64,000 bases of DNA from assembly GCF_016097555.1 (NCBI RefSeq), contig NC_054704.1, positions 99,454,268 to 99,518,267 on the forward strand, given 5' to 3'. Origin of the DNA: Gigantopelta aegis (Eukaryota; Mollusca; Gastropoda; Neomphalida; Peltospiridae). The notes below the pieces were generated by a model that worked only from the letters and a program-made list of their open reading frames with translations, had not been told where the DNA came from and ran no database searches. Below are positions 1 through 45,600 of this stretch, in pieces (position 1 is the stretch's first letter; the number at the start of each line of letters is the position of its first letter). The position numbers and the translations under genes were made by a program.

Positions 1-533
1 GTGTATTTGGTGAACAGTTATTTACATCATGGCCAAGATGAGATTCAACTAACTCAATGGTAGAATGGCGCCACATGGAATATTGTTTTAACAGTATGAT
101 ATATTTGAAAGTATTCAATAAAACGTACTCAACAAGGATCGAAATTCATTATCAAATTTTAAGTTGGAACCAAATTTTAGAAATTGAGAAGCAATTGTTG
201 ATCTTAGTTTTTTTTAGACTTTTAGTGTAACTCTATTTTATCAGCAGTGTTTGAAGGCTTGAGGCAAATGCAGATAAAAGCATAAGATTTATGTTATCAC
301 TTGAAAATCGAGATTTCTTTATTTATCTGGAATACTGTGCCCCCCCCCCCCAAAAAAAATAAAAAAATAAAAAAATAACCCAACATAAAAAGCACGAAAT
401 CTCCCACAAAAACAAATAAATAAACCAAAAACCAACAACTACTTATTCCGATTATCAGAAACCTTGGTCTAAATTGCAACTGTAAATGACCTCGTATTAT
501 GATATTCAACATATATGCCCCTGTTGTGGTATT
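1..533. other. SLC6 upstream intron sequence, no gene seen
   Basis: AT-rich sequence with a poly-C/poly-A stretch near 341-375. No exon of the SLC6 gene (TM1-TM2) can be read here. Confidence 0.6.
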
Positions 534-760
534 GGGGCGGGTGGTACAGTGACACAGTGGTAAAGCGGTCGGTCTACAATCTACCCGTTGGTGAACCCAT
601 TGGGCTATTTCTGGTTCCAACCTGTATCCCACGACTGGTATATCAAAGGTCGTGGAATGGTGCATATAAAATATCCCTTGTTACTAATTGGAAAATGTAG
701 CGGCTTTTCTTCTCTAAGACTGTATATTAAAATTACCAAATGTTTGACATCTAAAAGCCG

Positions 761-1140
761 GACCAGCCTCGGTAGCGTCGTGGCAGGCCATCGGTCTACA
801 TGCTGGTAGGTACTGGGTTCGGATCTCAGTCGAGGCATGGGATTTTTAATCCAGATACCGACTCCAAACCCTGAGTGTGTGCTCCGCAAGGCTCAATGGG
901 TAAGTGTAAACCACTTGCACCGACCAGTGATCCATAACTGGCTCAAAGGCCATGGTTTGTGCTATCCTGCCTGTGGGAAGCTCAAATAAAAGATCCCTTG
1001 CTGTTAATCGGAAGAGTAGCCCATGTAGTGGCGACAGCGGGTTTCCTCTCAAAATCTGTGAGATCCTTAACCATATGTCTGACGCCATATAACCGTAAAT
1101 AAAATGTGTTGAGTGTGTCGTTAAATAAAACATTTTTCTT
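761..1140 (+). mobile_element. tRNA-derived SINE (family B) nested in family A
   Basis: Head gaccagcctcggtagcgtcg, B-box-like gggttcggatctca, then a body shared with family A (agatcccttgctg, gcgacagcgggtttcctct) and tail cgttaaataaaac. Flanked by an 11-bp target duplication tctaaaagccg (750-760 and 1141-1151). Confidence 0.88.
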
Positions 1141-1189
1141 TCTAAAAGCCGATGATTAACAAACGAATGTGCTCTATTGGTATCGTTAA

Positions 1190-1560
1190 AGGGACATTCC
1201 TGAGTTTGCTGCAATTGTTAAGATGTTATCGACTGACAGAGACTTTTTAACGATTGTAATTACATACCAAATATATTTTCCTGCATAACATATCAGTGGC
1301 TGTATATTAAACGTGTTTCTGATCGTTCTAATATTTGTACTAGCGTAAATTTCATTTTATTTCCTAAAATATGTTTTTCCGTACGTACGAAATTATTATA
1401 AGACAAAATCTAGTTTGGGCTTCTTACAAATATTAAGACGATTAGAAACACATTGAATATACAGACACTGATATTCTAAACAAGAAAATATATTTAATAT
1501 GTAAGTTTAATCATAGAAGTCGGAAACATCTTACAATGCAGCAAACTCAGGAATGTCCCT
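1190..1560. mobile_element. MITE with long inverted arms and TTAA target duplication
   Basis: 371 bp with TIRs of about 150-170 bp that make it nearly palindromic. Both ends read AGGGACATTCCTGAGTTTGC inward. TTAA lies directly outside each end (1186-1189, 1561-1564), as in piggyBac-type elements. It sits precisely in the TTAA of the SINE tail cgTTAAacaaa. Confidence 0.85.
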
Positions 1561-1688
1561 TTAAACAAAGCAAACTTTAAACTTTAATTATATTGGTCAT
1601 ATATGCCCCTGGTTTGGTATCTTTCAACGCTATATGCTTACAAGCTGTAATGACGTTCTTTTTTTTGTCGTTTTCATTTTTTCAACAG

Positions 1689-35424
<33,736 letters not shown>

Positions 35425-36170
35425 CCACTGGCTCCTCGAAAACCAGCAGCTGTACGTACCGGTAGCTATTTAACTTTCGTAACTGTACTTCGGTTTTTTC
35501 ACTCACATATCATGAATGGATTCCTGTAAATGACCTAACGGATTTCTGTAGATGACCTATTTGGTTCCTGTATACGTTTGAACAGTTTTGGTGGATTGTA
35601 ATATTCAGAGGAGATTTGCAATCTTACAGAACCTTTTTTTTGCAACCATCTTTAGGTCAAAGCCGGTTGATGCAGAAATCATACACTGTTTACACTGTTT
35701 GTGGATTGTAATATTCATAGGAGTGTCGCTATTTTTAAGGACATTATTTACAACCATCTTGAGGTCAAGGCATTTATTCAGCAATTCTGAATTAGACATC
35801 ACTTCAAAAGCCTGCGTTCTTGTACAACCATCTTGAGGTCAGTGGTTATTGATTGAGACAGGAGAGAGTAACAGTAACTTGGAAATCACTTAAGAAACCT
35901 GCTTTTTTTCACAACCATCTTGAGGTCAAGGTCGGTTGACACAGGAATGATAGAGTAACACTGACTTGGAACTACTTGCGAAACCTGCCTGTAGTGTACA
36001 TACTGCTGGGCAGGTGGCAGCCGGGGAAAGTGTTGGACGAGGACCAGCTACAGAAGATAAGTTTGCTCATACTGAGCTGGAGCTACGGACATTTTTCATC
36101 ATCACACAATTAGATTCGGTAGCTAGCTACTCGTTTTCTAGGCAGCCGGTGCGTCTACTATCATAACGCA
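35425..36170 (+). other. SLC6 3' UTR / downstream, with repeated motif
   Basis: Four spaced copies of acaaccatcttgaggtca (about 35643, 35750, 35824 and 35922) with related flanks (gttgacacagga). No polyadenylation site could be fixed. Confidence 0.5.
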
Positions 36171-38250
36171 GTGTGTGTATTGCCACATGGCAGTGTGTAT
36201 ACTGTCATAAGGCATTGTATATACTGTTGCATGGCAGTGTGTATACTGTCATAAGGCATGGTATATACTGTTGCATGGCAATATATACTGTTGCAAGGCA
36301 GTGTGTATACTGTCATAAGGCATTGTATATACTGTTGCATGGCAATATATACTGTTGCATGGCAGTGTGTATACTGTCATAAGGCATTGTATATACTGTT
36401 GCATGGCAGTGTGTATACTGTCATAAGGCATTGTATATACTGTTGCATGGCAGTATATACTGTTGCATGGCAGTGTGTATACTGACATAAGGCATTGTAT
36501 ATACTGTTGCATGGCAGTGTGTATACTGTCATAAGGCATTGTATATACTGTTCCAAGGCACTGTATATGCTGTTGCATGGCAGTGTGTATACTGACATAA
36601 GGCACTGTATATGCTGTTGCAAGGCAGTGTGTATACTGACATAAGGCACTGTATATGCTGTTGCAAGGCAGTGTGTATACTGTCATAAGGCACTGTATAT
36701 GCTGTTGCAAGGCAGTGTGTATACTGTCATAAGGCACTGTATATGCTGTTGCATGGCAGTGTGTATACCGACATAAGGCACTGTATATGCTGTTGCATGG
36801 CAGTGTGTATACTGACATAAGGCACTGTATATACTGTTGCAAGGCAGTGTGTATACTGACATAAGGCACTGTATATACTGTTGCAAGGCAGTGTGTATAC
36901 TGTCATAAGGCATTGTATATACTGTTGCATGGCAGTGTGTATACTGTCATAAGGCATGGTATATACTGTTGCATGGCAATATATACTGTTGCAAGGCAGT
37001 GTGTATACTGTCATAAGGCATTGTATATACTGTTGCATGGCAATATATACTGTTGCATGGCAGTGTGTATACTGTCATAAGGCATTGTATATACTGTTGC
37101 ATGGCAGTGTGTATACTGTCATAAGGCATTGCATATACTGTTGCATGGCAATATATACTGTTGCATGGCAGTGTGTATACTGACATAAGGCATTGTATAT
37201 ATGCATGGCAGTGTGTATTGACATAAGGCTGTATAGTGCAAGGCAGTGTGTATACTGACATAAGGCACTGTATATGCTGTTGCAAGGCAGTGTGTATACT
37301 GACATAAGGCACTGTATATGCTGTTGCATGGCAGTGTGTATGCTGACATAAGGCACTGTATATGCTGTTGCATGGCAGTGTGTATGCTGACATAAGGCAC
37401 TGTATATACTGTTGCAAGGCAGTGTGTATGCTGACATAAGGCACTGTATATACTGTTGCAAGGCAGTGTGTATGCTGACATAAGGCACTGTATATACTGT
37501 TGCAAGGCAGTGTGTATACTGTCATAAGGCATGGTATATACTGTTGCAAGGCAGTGTGTATACTGACATAAGGCATGGTATATACTGTTGCATGGCAGTG
37601 TGTATACTGTCATAAGGCATGGTATATACTGTTGCAAGGCAGTGTGTATACTGACATAAGGCATGGTATATACTGTTGCATGGCAGTGTGTATACTGTCA
37701 TAAGGCATGGTATATATTGTTGCATGGCAGTGTGTATACTGTCATAAGGCATTGTATATACTGTTGCATGGCAGTGTATACTGTCATAAGGCATTGTATA
37801 TACTGTTGCATGGCAGTGTGTATACTGACATAAGGCACTGTATATACTGTTGCATGGCAGTGTGTATACTGACATAAGGCATTGTATATACTGTTGCATG
37901 ACGGTGTGTTTACTGTCATAAGACATTGTATATACTGTTTTCAAGGGAGTATGTGTATTGCTACAAGACCGTATATATACTGTTGCTAGGCAATGTATGT
38001 CATGTAACAAAGCAGTGAGTATATTGTTATAAGATCATTCTTATACTGTCACAAGGCAGTATTGATACTGTCATAAGGCATTGTTTATACTGTAACAAGG
38101 CAGTATGTATACTGTGACAGGGTGGTGTGTATACTGTGACAGGGCGGTGTATATACTGTGACAGGGCAGTATGTATACTGTGACAGGGCGGTGTGTATAC
38201 TGTGACAGGGCGGTGTGTATACTGTGATAGGGCAGTATGTATACTGTCGC
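36171..38250 (+). repeat. 44-bp (2 x 22) minisatellite downstream of SLC6
   Basis: Alternating half-units ggcagtgtgtatactgtcat + aa and ggcattgtatatactgttgc + at, about 45 pairs, then a 22-bp form gtatactgtgacagggcggt (38098-38240). Long stop-free frames arise on both strands purely from the repeat composition. Confidence 0.93.
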
Positions 38251-38637
38251 AAGTCAGTTTATATTGCCACAAGACAGTGTATATATACCGACAACCGACA
38301 GCGAGTGTATCGGTGTAAATGCTGCCTGTACTGTAGATGCCCTTGGAACACCTGTTTTGGTATACCGAGACGTTTTAACTAACTTTGGTGGGTGGAAAGG
38401 TCACGATTTCAAACACTGCATACATATGCTTTTCATTTATTAAATCATGAATTCATACAACCTTTGGTATTTTTTGTTCGTGTAAAATTGACATTTTGTA
38501 TAGTAATGGTAGATGTATAATGTACCGTGAATTGAAATAATGACTAGTGTTCAGTTTGTTGCATTGTTACATCTAGTAAGATTACAGCTTCATGGTGTAC
38601 TTAATGGAAGTCAGAATCCTAAATGCTAGAGGTGTAA

Positions 38638-38897
38638 CAATACGAGTAGGTCGCGATACGATATGTATCCCGATACTTGGGTCGCGATACGATACGTATC
38701 CCGATACTAGGGTCACGATACGATATGTATCCCGATACTTGGATCTCGATACGATACGTATCCCGATACTTGGGTCGCGATACGATACGTATCCCGATAC
38801 TTGGGTCGCGATACGATACGTATCCCGATACTTGGGTCGCGATACGATACGTATCCCGATACTTGGGTCTCGATACGATACGTATCCCGATACTTGG
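38638..38897 (+). repeat. 30-bp palindrome-rich tandem repeat
   Basis: About eight units of tcgcgatacgatacgtatcc + cgatacttggg. Each unit contains the perfect palindrome gatacgtatc. A frame on the + strand stays open because the unit is a multiple of three. Confidence 0.92.
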
Positions 38898-41760
38898 TGT
38901 GTTAATAAGTTGGATAAAATAAACTATTTTTAAATGAAACGTACAACTTTATGTTCCAGATATTTGCTTTAAACGTATTTTTGTTTATGATTTTAAAAGT
39001 CACAGCATCTTTTATGACGTCATTTCAGAAATACGGTATATCATCATTTTTATATACAAAAATATATTTAGTCTTGGACGTCATATGTGTCTACCTTTTT
39101 AAAAACAAATAGTTGTGTTCATGCTATTACAAATTTAGTCTTTAATTTTTGTAGTTTTATAACAGAATCCTTTAAAAATAAATTGCAATTAGGTTTAGTA
39201 GCACAATAACACTGTAAAGTTTTAAAAAATAAGACTATTTCCTAACACGATGTGTATGCTACTGCCAGGAATAGGCGTTTGTTTACAGGTGTCTGATTTG
39301 TGCCATGTATAAATAAATATATGTAAATAGATACCTTTATTAGGGCTGTGACACACATTTAATCACATTGGTTTGGAAGTGAGTGCAGTAGGTTTGTGGG
39401 AGAAATATTTCTCTTTAGCCCACATTCAACAAGATAACACTCAATTTGACATTAACTGGATTACAAGATAACACTCAATTTGACATTAACTGGATTACAA
39501 GATAACACTCAATTTGACATTAACTGGATTACAAGATAACACTCAATTTGACATTAACTGGATTACCTTGCAAATCAGCCAGCAACGAAACTATTTTAGG
39601 TGCATTTACACGTTACCAAATATAATAACTGTCGGTTGGGGCATGCATAGGTAAACGATGAATGTCGCTTTATTCTACCATCTAGAAAATAAAATCATGC
39701 ATTTTAGAATTTAACCGCATTCTAAAACTAAATGCAGATCCCGACCCTCCACCTATTGAATCTGTTGACATCATTTCAGAAACGCATTCATTTTTCTCTT
39801 CATTTACCGACATTCTACCATCTACAGAATAAAATCACACATTTTAGAATTAACCGCATTCTAAAACTTACAACATAGTCCCCACCCACCCCACCCACCC
39901 CAGAGCAATGTAACAATGTGTGGAATAGCTCAAACCGAGATGGTTATTTTACTGTTGATGTGCTTTAGTGCATGGGAATTCTAACATTCTGATACCGATG
40001 AGAACTGTAATGTCTTCTCAGAGTTCAGTCTGTTGTTTTTTGTTTCCATTCCTACTAACATTTATTGCTTTAATATTTTCTTATATTTTGAAATGAGTGT
40101 CTCGCGTGCATATTTTATATTTTAAACTAGTCTGAAGAATGTATTATACGTAGCCGAGACACGAATCCGGTTTCTCGATATGTGGCTATTTCTGCGTTAT
40201 TGTGATAGCTCTGCTCTGTACATTGGCCTTTTAACCAATCATCTTATTTCTGGTGGTCAGATTTTGTGACGTCACTCCGTCATTTTTTAATTAATGTTTT
40301 TTTTGCTAACTAGTTGACCGTTCTAAGTTCTTTACCAGAATGAAAAATAAAAAAACAAAACCATATATTATATATATAAATAGAGTTTTAAAAACAAGTA
40401 TGTGTTCTTTACAAGAATGAAAATGTACATTACAAATAAATAGAGTTTTAAAGGGATATACAAAGTTTTCAACCCTAGCTAAAGTTATGTTTGTTCTCCT
40501 GAACAAAATAAACACATCCTGGATTTCCTGGTTTTTATAACATCATCTTTCCTTTACATGTTTTAAATATAGAACATTATATGGATAAATACATTTGGAA
40601 TGTCCTTTGGCCGAACTTTTATCAAATTTCGTTTGGTCATTGGAATAAATGAAACATTCATACGTACGAAACAATTTTACACAGAAATCAATATTGAGAT
40701 ACTGCATAGCATTGCGTCGATACGACGTCCAGAAATGTGTTTGTTATAGATATATTCATATCCCAAACAAAATGTAAGTTAGCTGTAATTTTAATAATGT
40801 GAAGCTATTTTATTTTTCGAAAACGTTTTAAAATGGCTACAACTAAGAATAGTGTTTATCTTTATGTGCTACACTGGTGACGTGTACGTGCTTGACGCTT
40901 TGTTTTAACACTACACATTCGGTCGGTTTTTAGTGTGCTAGGCTGTAGGTGTGGCTTGGTATTATAAGCATTTCAAAGGAGACTAAGGAAATATTTCAGG
41001 GAAGGGACCTAGAGCAAAAGGGAGCATGGACAAGAGCACCCCAATAATAGGTTGGCATTCGTGAAATCAAAGTTATAAAGAAATGTTTAAAACGGGGCCA
41101 CTTAATTTTTTAGGAGGGCAGTTCCTAATAATGCGATGTTTCAGCTTTTTATCTATTTCAGCAGCTTTTTAAATGGGTATCCACCCCTTGAATCCGCCGT
41201 TATAATAACTAACACGTTGTTGTAGAAACAGATACGACTGTACATTTTGGTAAAATACTGGTTTGCATATATGTTGGCCGTTTTATTTTTTTTATTTTTT
41301 TATTTTTAGATCTTTGTATATAATTAGAATTTTGCCACAAACAAAAAATCCATTTCACTTGTTCCAGCAAGAACCGAGGATAGATTGACCAGATTATTCA
41401 GTCGAATAATGGATAATATATTTTACATTCTAGCATTTCATATTCGTAAATAATGTATGACAGTAGTTTTGTTGTTTTCTTTTAACTGCAGTTTTAAATC
41501 AAATATCTTATTATAATATATCCTCTTATTCTAGCCAACATGTAAAGCAGTATAAAATATAAACAGGTAATTGCAGGGTTTTTTCTCTTTCGAATTTTAT
41601 TTTATTTTATTCAATGATTTTTTAAGATTGAAAATGAACAATGACAATGCCAAACTTACCAAACCAAAGACACAAACATACATCAGGGGAGATTTGTCTG
41701 TACTGTTTCAGTGAAACTGTTTTATTGGAATAAAGTCGATATTTCTAACATTACGTCTCG
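38898..41760. other. Intergenic DNA between SLC6 and the satellite
   Basis: AT-rich. Contains four 34-bp copies of gattacaagataacactcaa (39427-39566) and a diverged pair of about 65 bp (ttctaccatct...ccgcattctaaaact at 39672 and 39811). No exon of either neighbouring gene was found. Confidence 0.6.
39427..39566 (+). repeat. 34-bp tandem repeat, four copies
   Basis: gattacaagataacactcaa + tttgacattaactg, virtually identical copies. Confidence 0.9.
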
Positions 41761-41776
41761 TTGTTGTTTACTGTAA

Positions 41777-41906
41777 AGGCGACGCCACACAATACGAGTG
41801 CCCCGTACGAGAATAGCCGATCGAGAAAAGACAACATTACGAGTCCATCGGCTTCCATTCAGTCGGTTATTCTCGTACGAGATATTCGTACCGTGTGGCG
41901 CCACCT
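41777..41906. mobile_element. 130-bp MITE with TAA target duplication
   Basis: Ends AGGCGACGCCACAC and AGGTGGCGCCACAC (inward), TIRs of about 45 bp including tctcgtacgagaataac. TAA flanks both sides (41774-41776, 41907-41909), as in PIF/Harbinger elements. Confidence 0.75.
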
Positions 41907-42356
41907 TAATACGAAATATAGCCAGAACATGGCCAATGTTATGTATAGAGTATGTGATCAAAGCTTGGATTACAAAACACGATAGATGTATATCAAAATT
42001 GTATCGTGTGGCGCCACCTTAATAAGAAATATAGCCATAACATGGCCAATGTTATGTATAGAGTATGTGATCAAAGCTTGCATTACAAAACACAATATAT
42101 GTATATCAAAACGTGTATCGTGTGTCGCCACCTTAATATGAAATATAGCCAGAACATGGCCAACGTTACATATGTGATCAAAGTTTGCATTACAAAACAC
42201 AATACATGCATATCAAAACTTGTATCGTGTGGCGCCACCTTAATATGAAACAGCCAGAACATGGCCAATGTTACATATATGATCAAAGCTTGCATTACAA
42301 AACACAATACATGCATATCAAAACTTGTATCGCGTCGCGCCGCCTTAATAAAAAAT
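41891..42356 (+). repeat. About 105-115-bp tandem array starting with a MITE end
   Basis: Five units, each beginning cgtgtggcgccaccttaat (the right end of the adjacent MITE) followed by a core aacatggccaatgtta...gtgatcaaagcttg.attacaaaacac. Later units lose a few bases. Confidence 0.85.
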
Positions 42357-42371
42357 ATAAAAGTTAATGTA

Positions 42372-42678
42372 TTTTGTTGAACGACACCTCTAGAGCACAA
42401 TTAATTAATAATCGGTTGTTGTGATGTCAAACATTTGGTAATTCTAACACGTAGTCATCGGAAGAAACCCACTACATTTTTTCTAATGCAGCAAGGGATC
42501 TTTTATTTGCACTTTCCCACAGTCCGGAAAGCCCATACTACGATATTTCACCAGTTGCGGTACACAGGTTGTAACGAGAAAAAACTCCAATCAGTTGAAT
42601 GTATTCACTGAGGTGATTCGATCCTACGACGCAAGCACTCCAAGCGAGCACTCGATCGACTCATCTAAATCCCGCCCT
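42372..42678 (-). mobile_element. SINE, reverse orientation, abutting the satellite
   Basis: - strand head ggcgggatttagatgagtcg, gcttgcgtcgtaggatcgaa, body aaaagatcccttgctgc, tail ctctagaggtgtcgttcaac. Head type matches the SINE at 9537. Confidence 0.8.
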
Positions 42679-42684
42679 ACTACA

Positions 42685-45600
42685 AACTAGTCCCAACATG
42701 GTCATCGTTCTGTATACAGCTTGTGATCAAAGCTTGGACTATACAAGGGCGGGACGTAGCCCAGTGGTAAACTAGTCCCAACATGGTCATCGTTCTGTAT
42801 ACAGCTTGTGATCAAAGCTTGGACTACACAAGGGCGGGACGTAGCCCAGTGGTAAACTAGTCCCAACATGGTCATCGTTCTGTATACAGCTTGTGATCAA
42901 AGCTTGGACTACACAAGGGAGGGACGTAGCCCAGTGGTAAACTAGTCCCAACATGGTCATCGTTCTGTATACAGCTTGTGATCAAAACTTGGACTACACA
43001 AGAGCGGGACGTAGCCCAGTGGTAAACTAGTCCCAACATGGTCATCGTTCTGTATACAGCTTGTGATCAAAGCTTGGACTACACAAGGGCGGGACGTAGC
43101 CCAGTGGTAAACTAGTCCCAACATGGTCATCGTTCTGTATACAGCTTGTGATCAAAACTTGGACTACACAAGGGCGGGACGTAGCCCAGTGGTAAACTAG
43201 TCCCAACATGGTCATCGTTCTGTATACAGCTTGTGATCAAAACTTGGACTACACAAGGGCGGGACGTAGCCCACTGGTAAACTAGTCCCAAAATGGTCAT
43301 CGTTCTGGTTACAGCTTGTGATCAAAACTTGGACTACACAAGAGCGGGACGAAGCCCACTGGTAAACTAGTCCCAACATGGTCATCGTTCTGTATACAGC
43401 TTGTGATCAAAGCTTGGACTACACAAGGGCGGGACGTAGCCCAGTGGTAAACTAGTCCCAACATGGTCATCGTTCTGTATACAGCTTGTGATCAAAGCTT
43501 GGACTACACAAGGGCGGGACGTAGCCCAGTGGTAAACTAGTCCCAACATCGTCATCGTTCTGTATACAGCTTGTGATCAAAGCTTGGACTACACAAGGGC
43601 GGGACGTAGCTCAGTGGTAAACTAGTCCCAACATGGTCATCGTTCTGTATACAGCTTGTGATCAAAGCTTGGACTACTCAATGGCGGGACGTAGCCCAGT
43701 GGTAAACTAGTCCCAACATGGTCATCGTTCTGTATACAGCTTGTGATCAAAGCTTGGACTACACAAGGGCGGGACGTAGCCCAGTGGTAAAGTAGTCCCA
43801 ACATGGTCATCGTTCTGTATACAGCTTGTGATCAAAGCTTGGACTACACAAGGGCGGGACGTAGCCCAGTGGTAAACTAGTCCAAACATTGTCATCGTTA
43901 TGTATACAGCTTGTGATCAAAGCTTGGACTACACAAGGGCGGGACGTAGCCCAGTGGTAAACTAGTCCCAACATGGTCATCGTTCTGTATACAGCTTGTG
44001 ATCAAAGCTTGGACTACACAAGGGCGGCACGTAGCCCAGTGGTAAACTAGTCCCAACATGGTCATCGTTCTGTATACAGCTTGTGATCAAAGCTTGGACT
44101 ACACAAGGGCGGGACGTAGCCCAGTGGTAAACTAGTCCCAACATGGTCATCGTTCTGTATACAGATTGTGATCAAAGCTTGGACTACACAAGGGCGGGAC
44201 GTAGCCCAGTGGTAAACTAGTCCCAACATGGTCATCGTTCTGTAGACAGCTTGTGATCAAAGCTTGGACTACACAAGGGCGGGACGTAGCCCAGTGGTAA
44301 ACTAGTCCCAACATGGTCATCGTTCTGTACACAGCTTGTGATCAAAGCTTGGACTACACAAGGGCGGGACGTAGCCCAGTGGTAAACTAGTCCCAACATG
44401 GTCATCGTTCTGTACACAGCTTGTGATCAAAGCTTGGACTACACAAGGGCGGGACGTAGCCCAGTGGTAAACTAGTCCCAACATGGTCATCGTTCTGTAT
44501 ACAGCTTGTGATCAAAGCTTGGACTACACAAGGGCGGGACGTAGCCCAGTGGTAAACTAGTCCCAACATGGTCATCGTTCTGTATACAGCTTGTGATCAA
44601 AGCTTGGACTACACAAGGGCGGGACGTAGCCCAGTGGTAAACTAGTCCCAACATGGTCATCGTTCTGTATACAGCTTGTGATCAAAGCTTGGACTACACA
44701 AGAGCGGGACGTAGCCCAGTGGAAAACTAGTCGCAACATGGTCATCGTTCTGAATACAGCTTGTGATCAAAGCTTGGACTACACAAGGGCGGGACGTAGC
44801 CCAGTGGAAAACTAGTCGCAACATGGTCATCGTTCTGAATACAGCTTGTGATCAAAGCTTGGACTACACAAGGGCGGGACGTAGCCCAGTGGTAAACTAG
44901 TCCCAACATGGTCATCGTTCTGTATACAGCTTGTGATCAAAGCTTGGGCTACACAAGGGCGGGACGTAGCCCAGTGGTAAACTAGTCCCAACATGGTCAT
45001 CGTTCTGTATACAGCTTGTGATCAAAGCTTGGACTACACAAGGGCGGGACGTAGCCCAGTGGTAAACTAGTCCCAACATGGTCATCGTTCTGTATACAGC
45101 TTGTGATCAAAACTTGGACTACACAAGAGCGGGACGAAGCCCACTGGTAAACTAGTCCCAACATGGTCATCGTTCTGTATACAGCTTGTGATCAAAACTT
45201 GGACTACACAAGAGCGGGACGAAGCCCACTGGTAAACTAGTCCCAACATGGTCATCGTTCTGTATACAGCTTGTGATCAAAGCTTGGACTACACAAGGGC
45301 GGGACGTAGCCCAGTGGTAAACTAGTCCCAACATGGTCATCGTTCTGTATACAGCTTGTGATCAAAGCTTGGACTACACAAGGGCGGGACGTAGCCCAGT
45401 GGTAAACTAGTCCCAACATGGTCATCGTTCTGTATACAGCTTGTGATCAAAGCTTGGACTACACAAGGGCGGGACGTAGCCCAGTGGTAAACTAGTCCCA
45501 ACATGGTCATCGTTCTGTATACAGCTTGTGATCAAAGCTTGGACTACACAAGGGCGGGACGTAGCCCAGTGGTAAACTAGTCCCAACATGGTCATCGTTC

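Larger units (their letters stand above)
534..1582 (+). mobile_element. tRNA-derived SINE (family A), split by two later insertions
   Basis: Starts GGGGCGGG with a pol III A-box-like head, then the shared SINE body (gactggtatatcaaagg, gtgcatataaaa, ttgacatc). The body breaks off at 760, resumes at 1152-1189 (gatgattaac...tcgttaa) and ends at 1565-1582 (acaaagcaaac). The interruptions are a family B SINE and a TTAA-flanked MITE. Confidence 0.85.

Noticed and set aside
36249-38272. Long open frames of 130-209 codons on the - strand and shorter ones on the + strand
   Set aside because: They are translations of the 44-bp/22-bp minisatellite; all frames are open because the unit lacks stops, and the products are pure repeats.
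38592-38933. 113-codon + strand frame with RDTIRIPILGSRYDTY repeats
   Set aside because: It is the 30-bp tandem repeat read in frame; a multiple-of-three unit without stops explains it.
38898-42684. Search for the missing LRRC59 membrane-anchor exon on the - strand
   Set aside because: No frame with a hydrophobic anchor and a fitting acceptor was found; the exon is probably in the gap.
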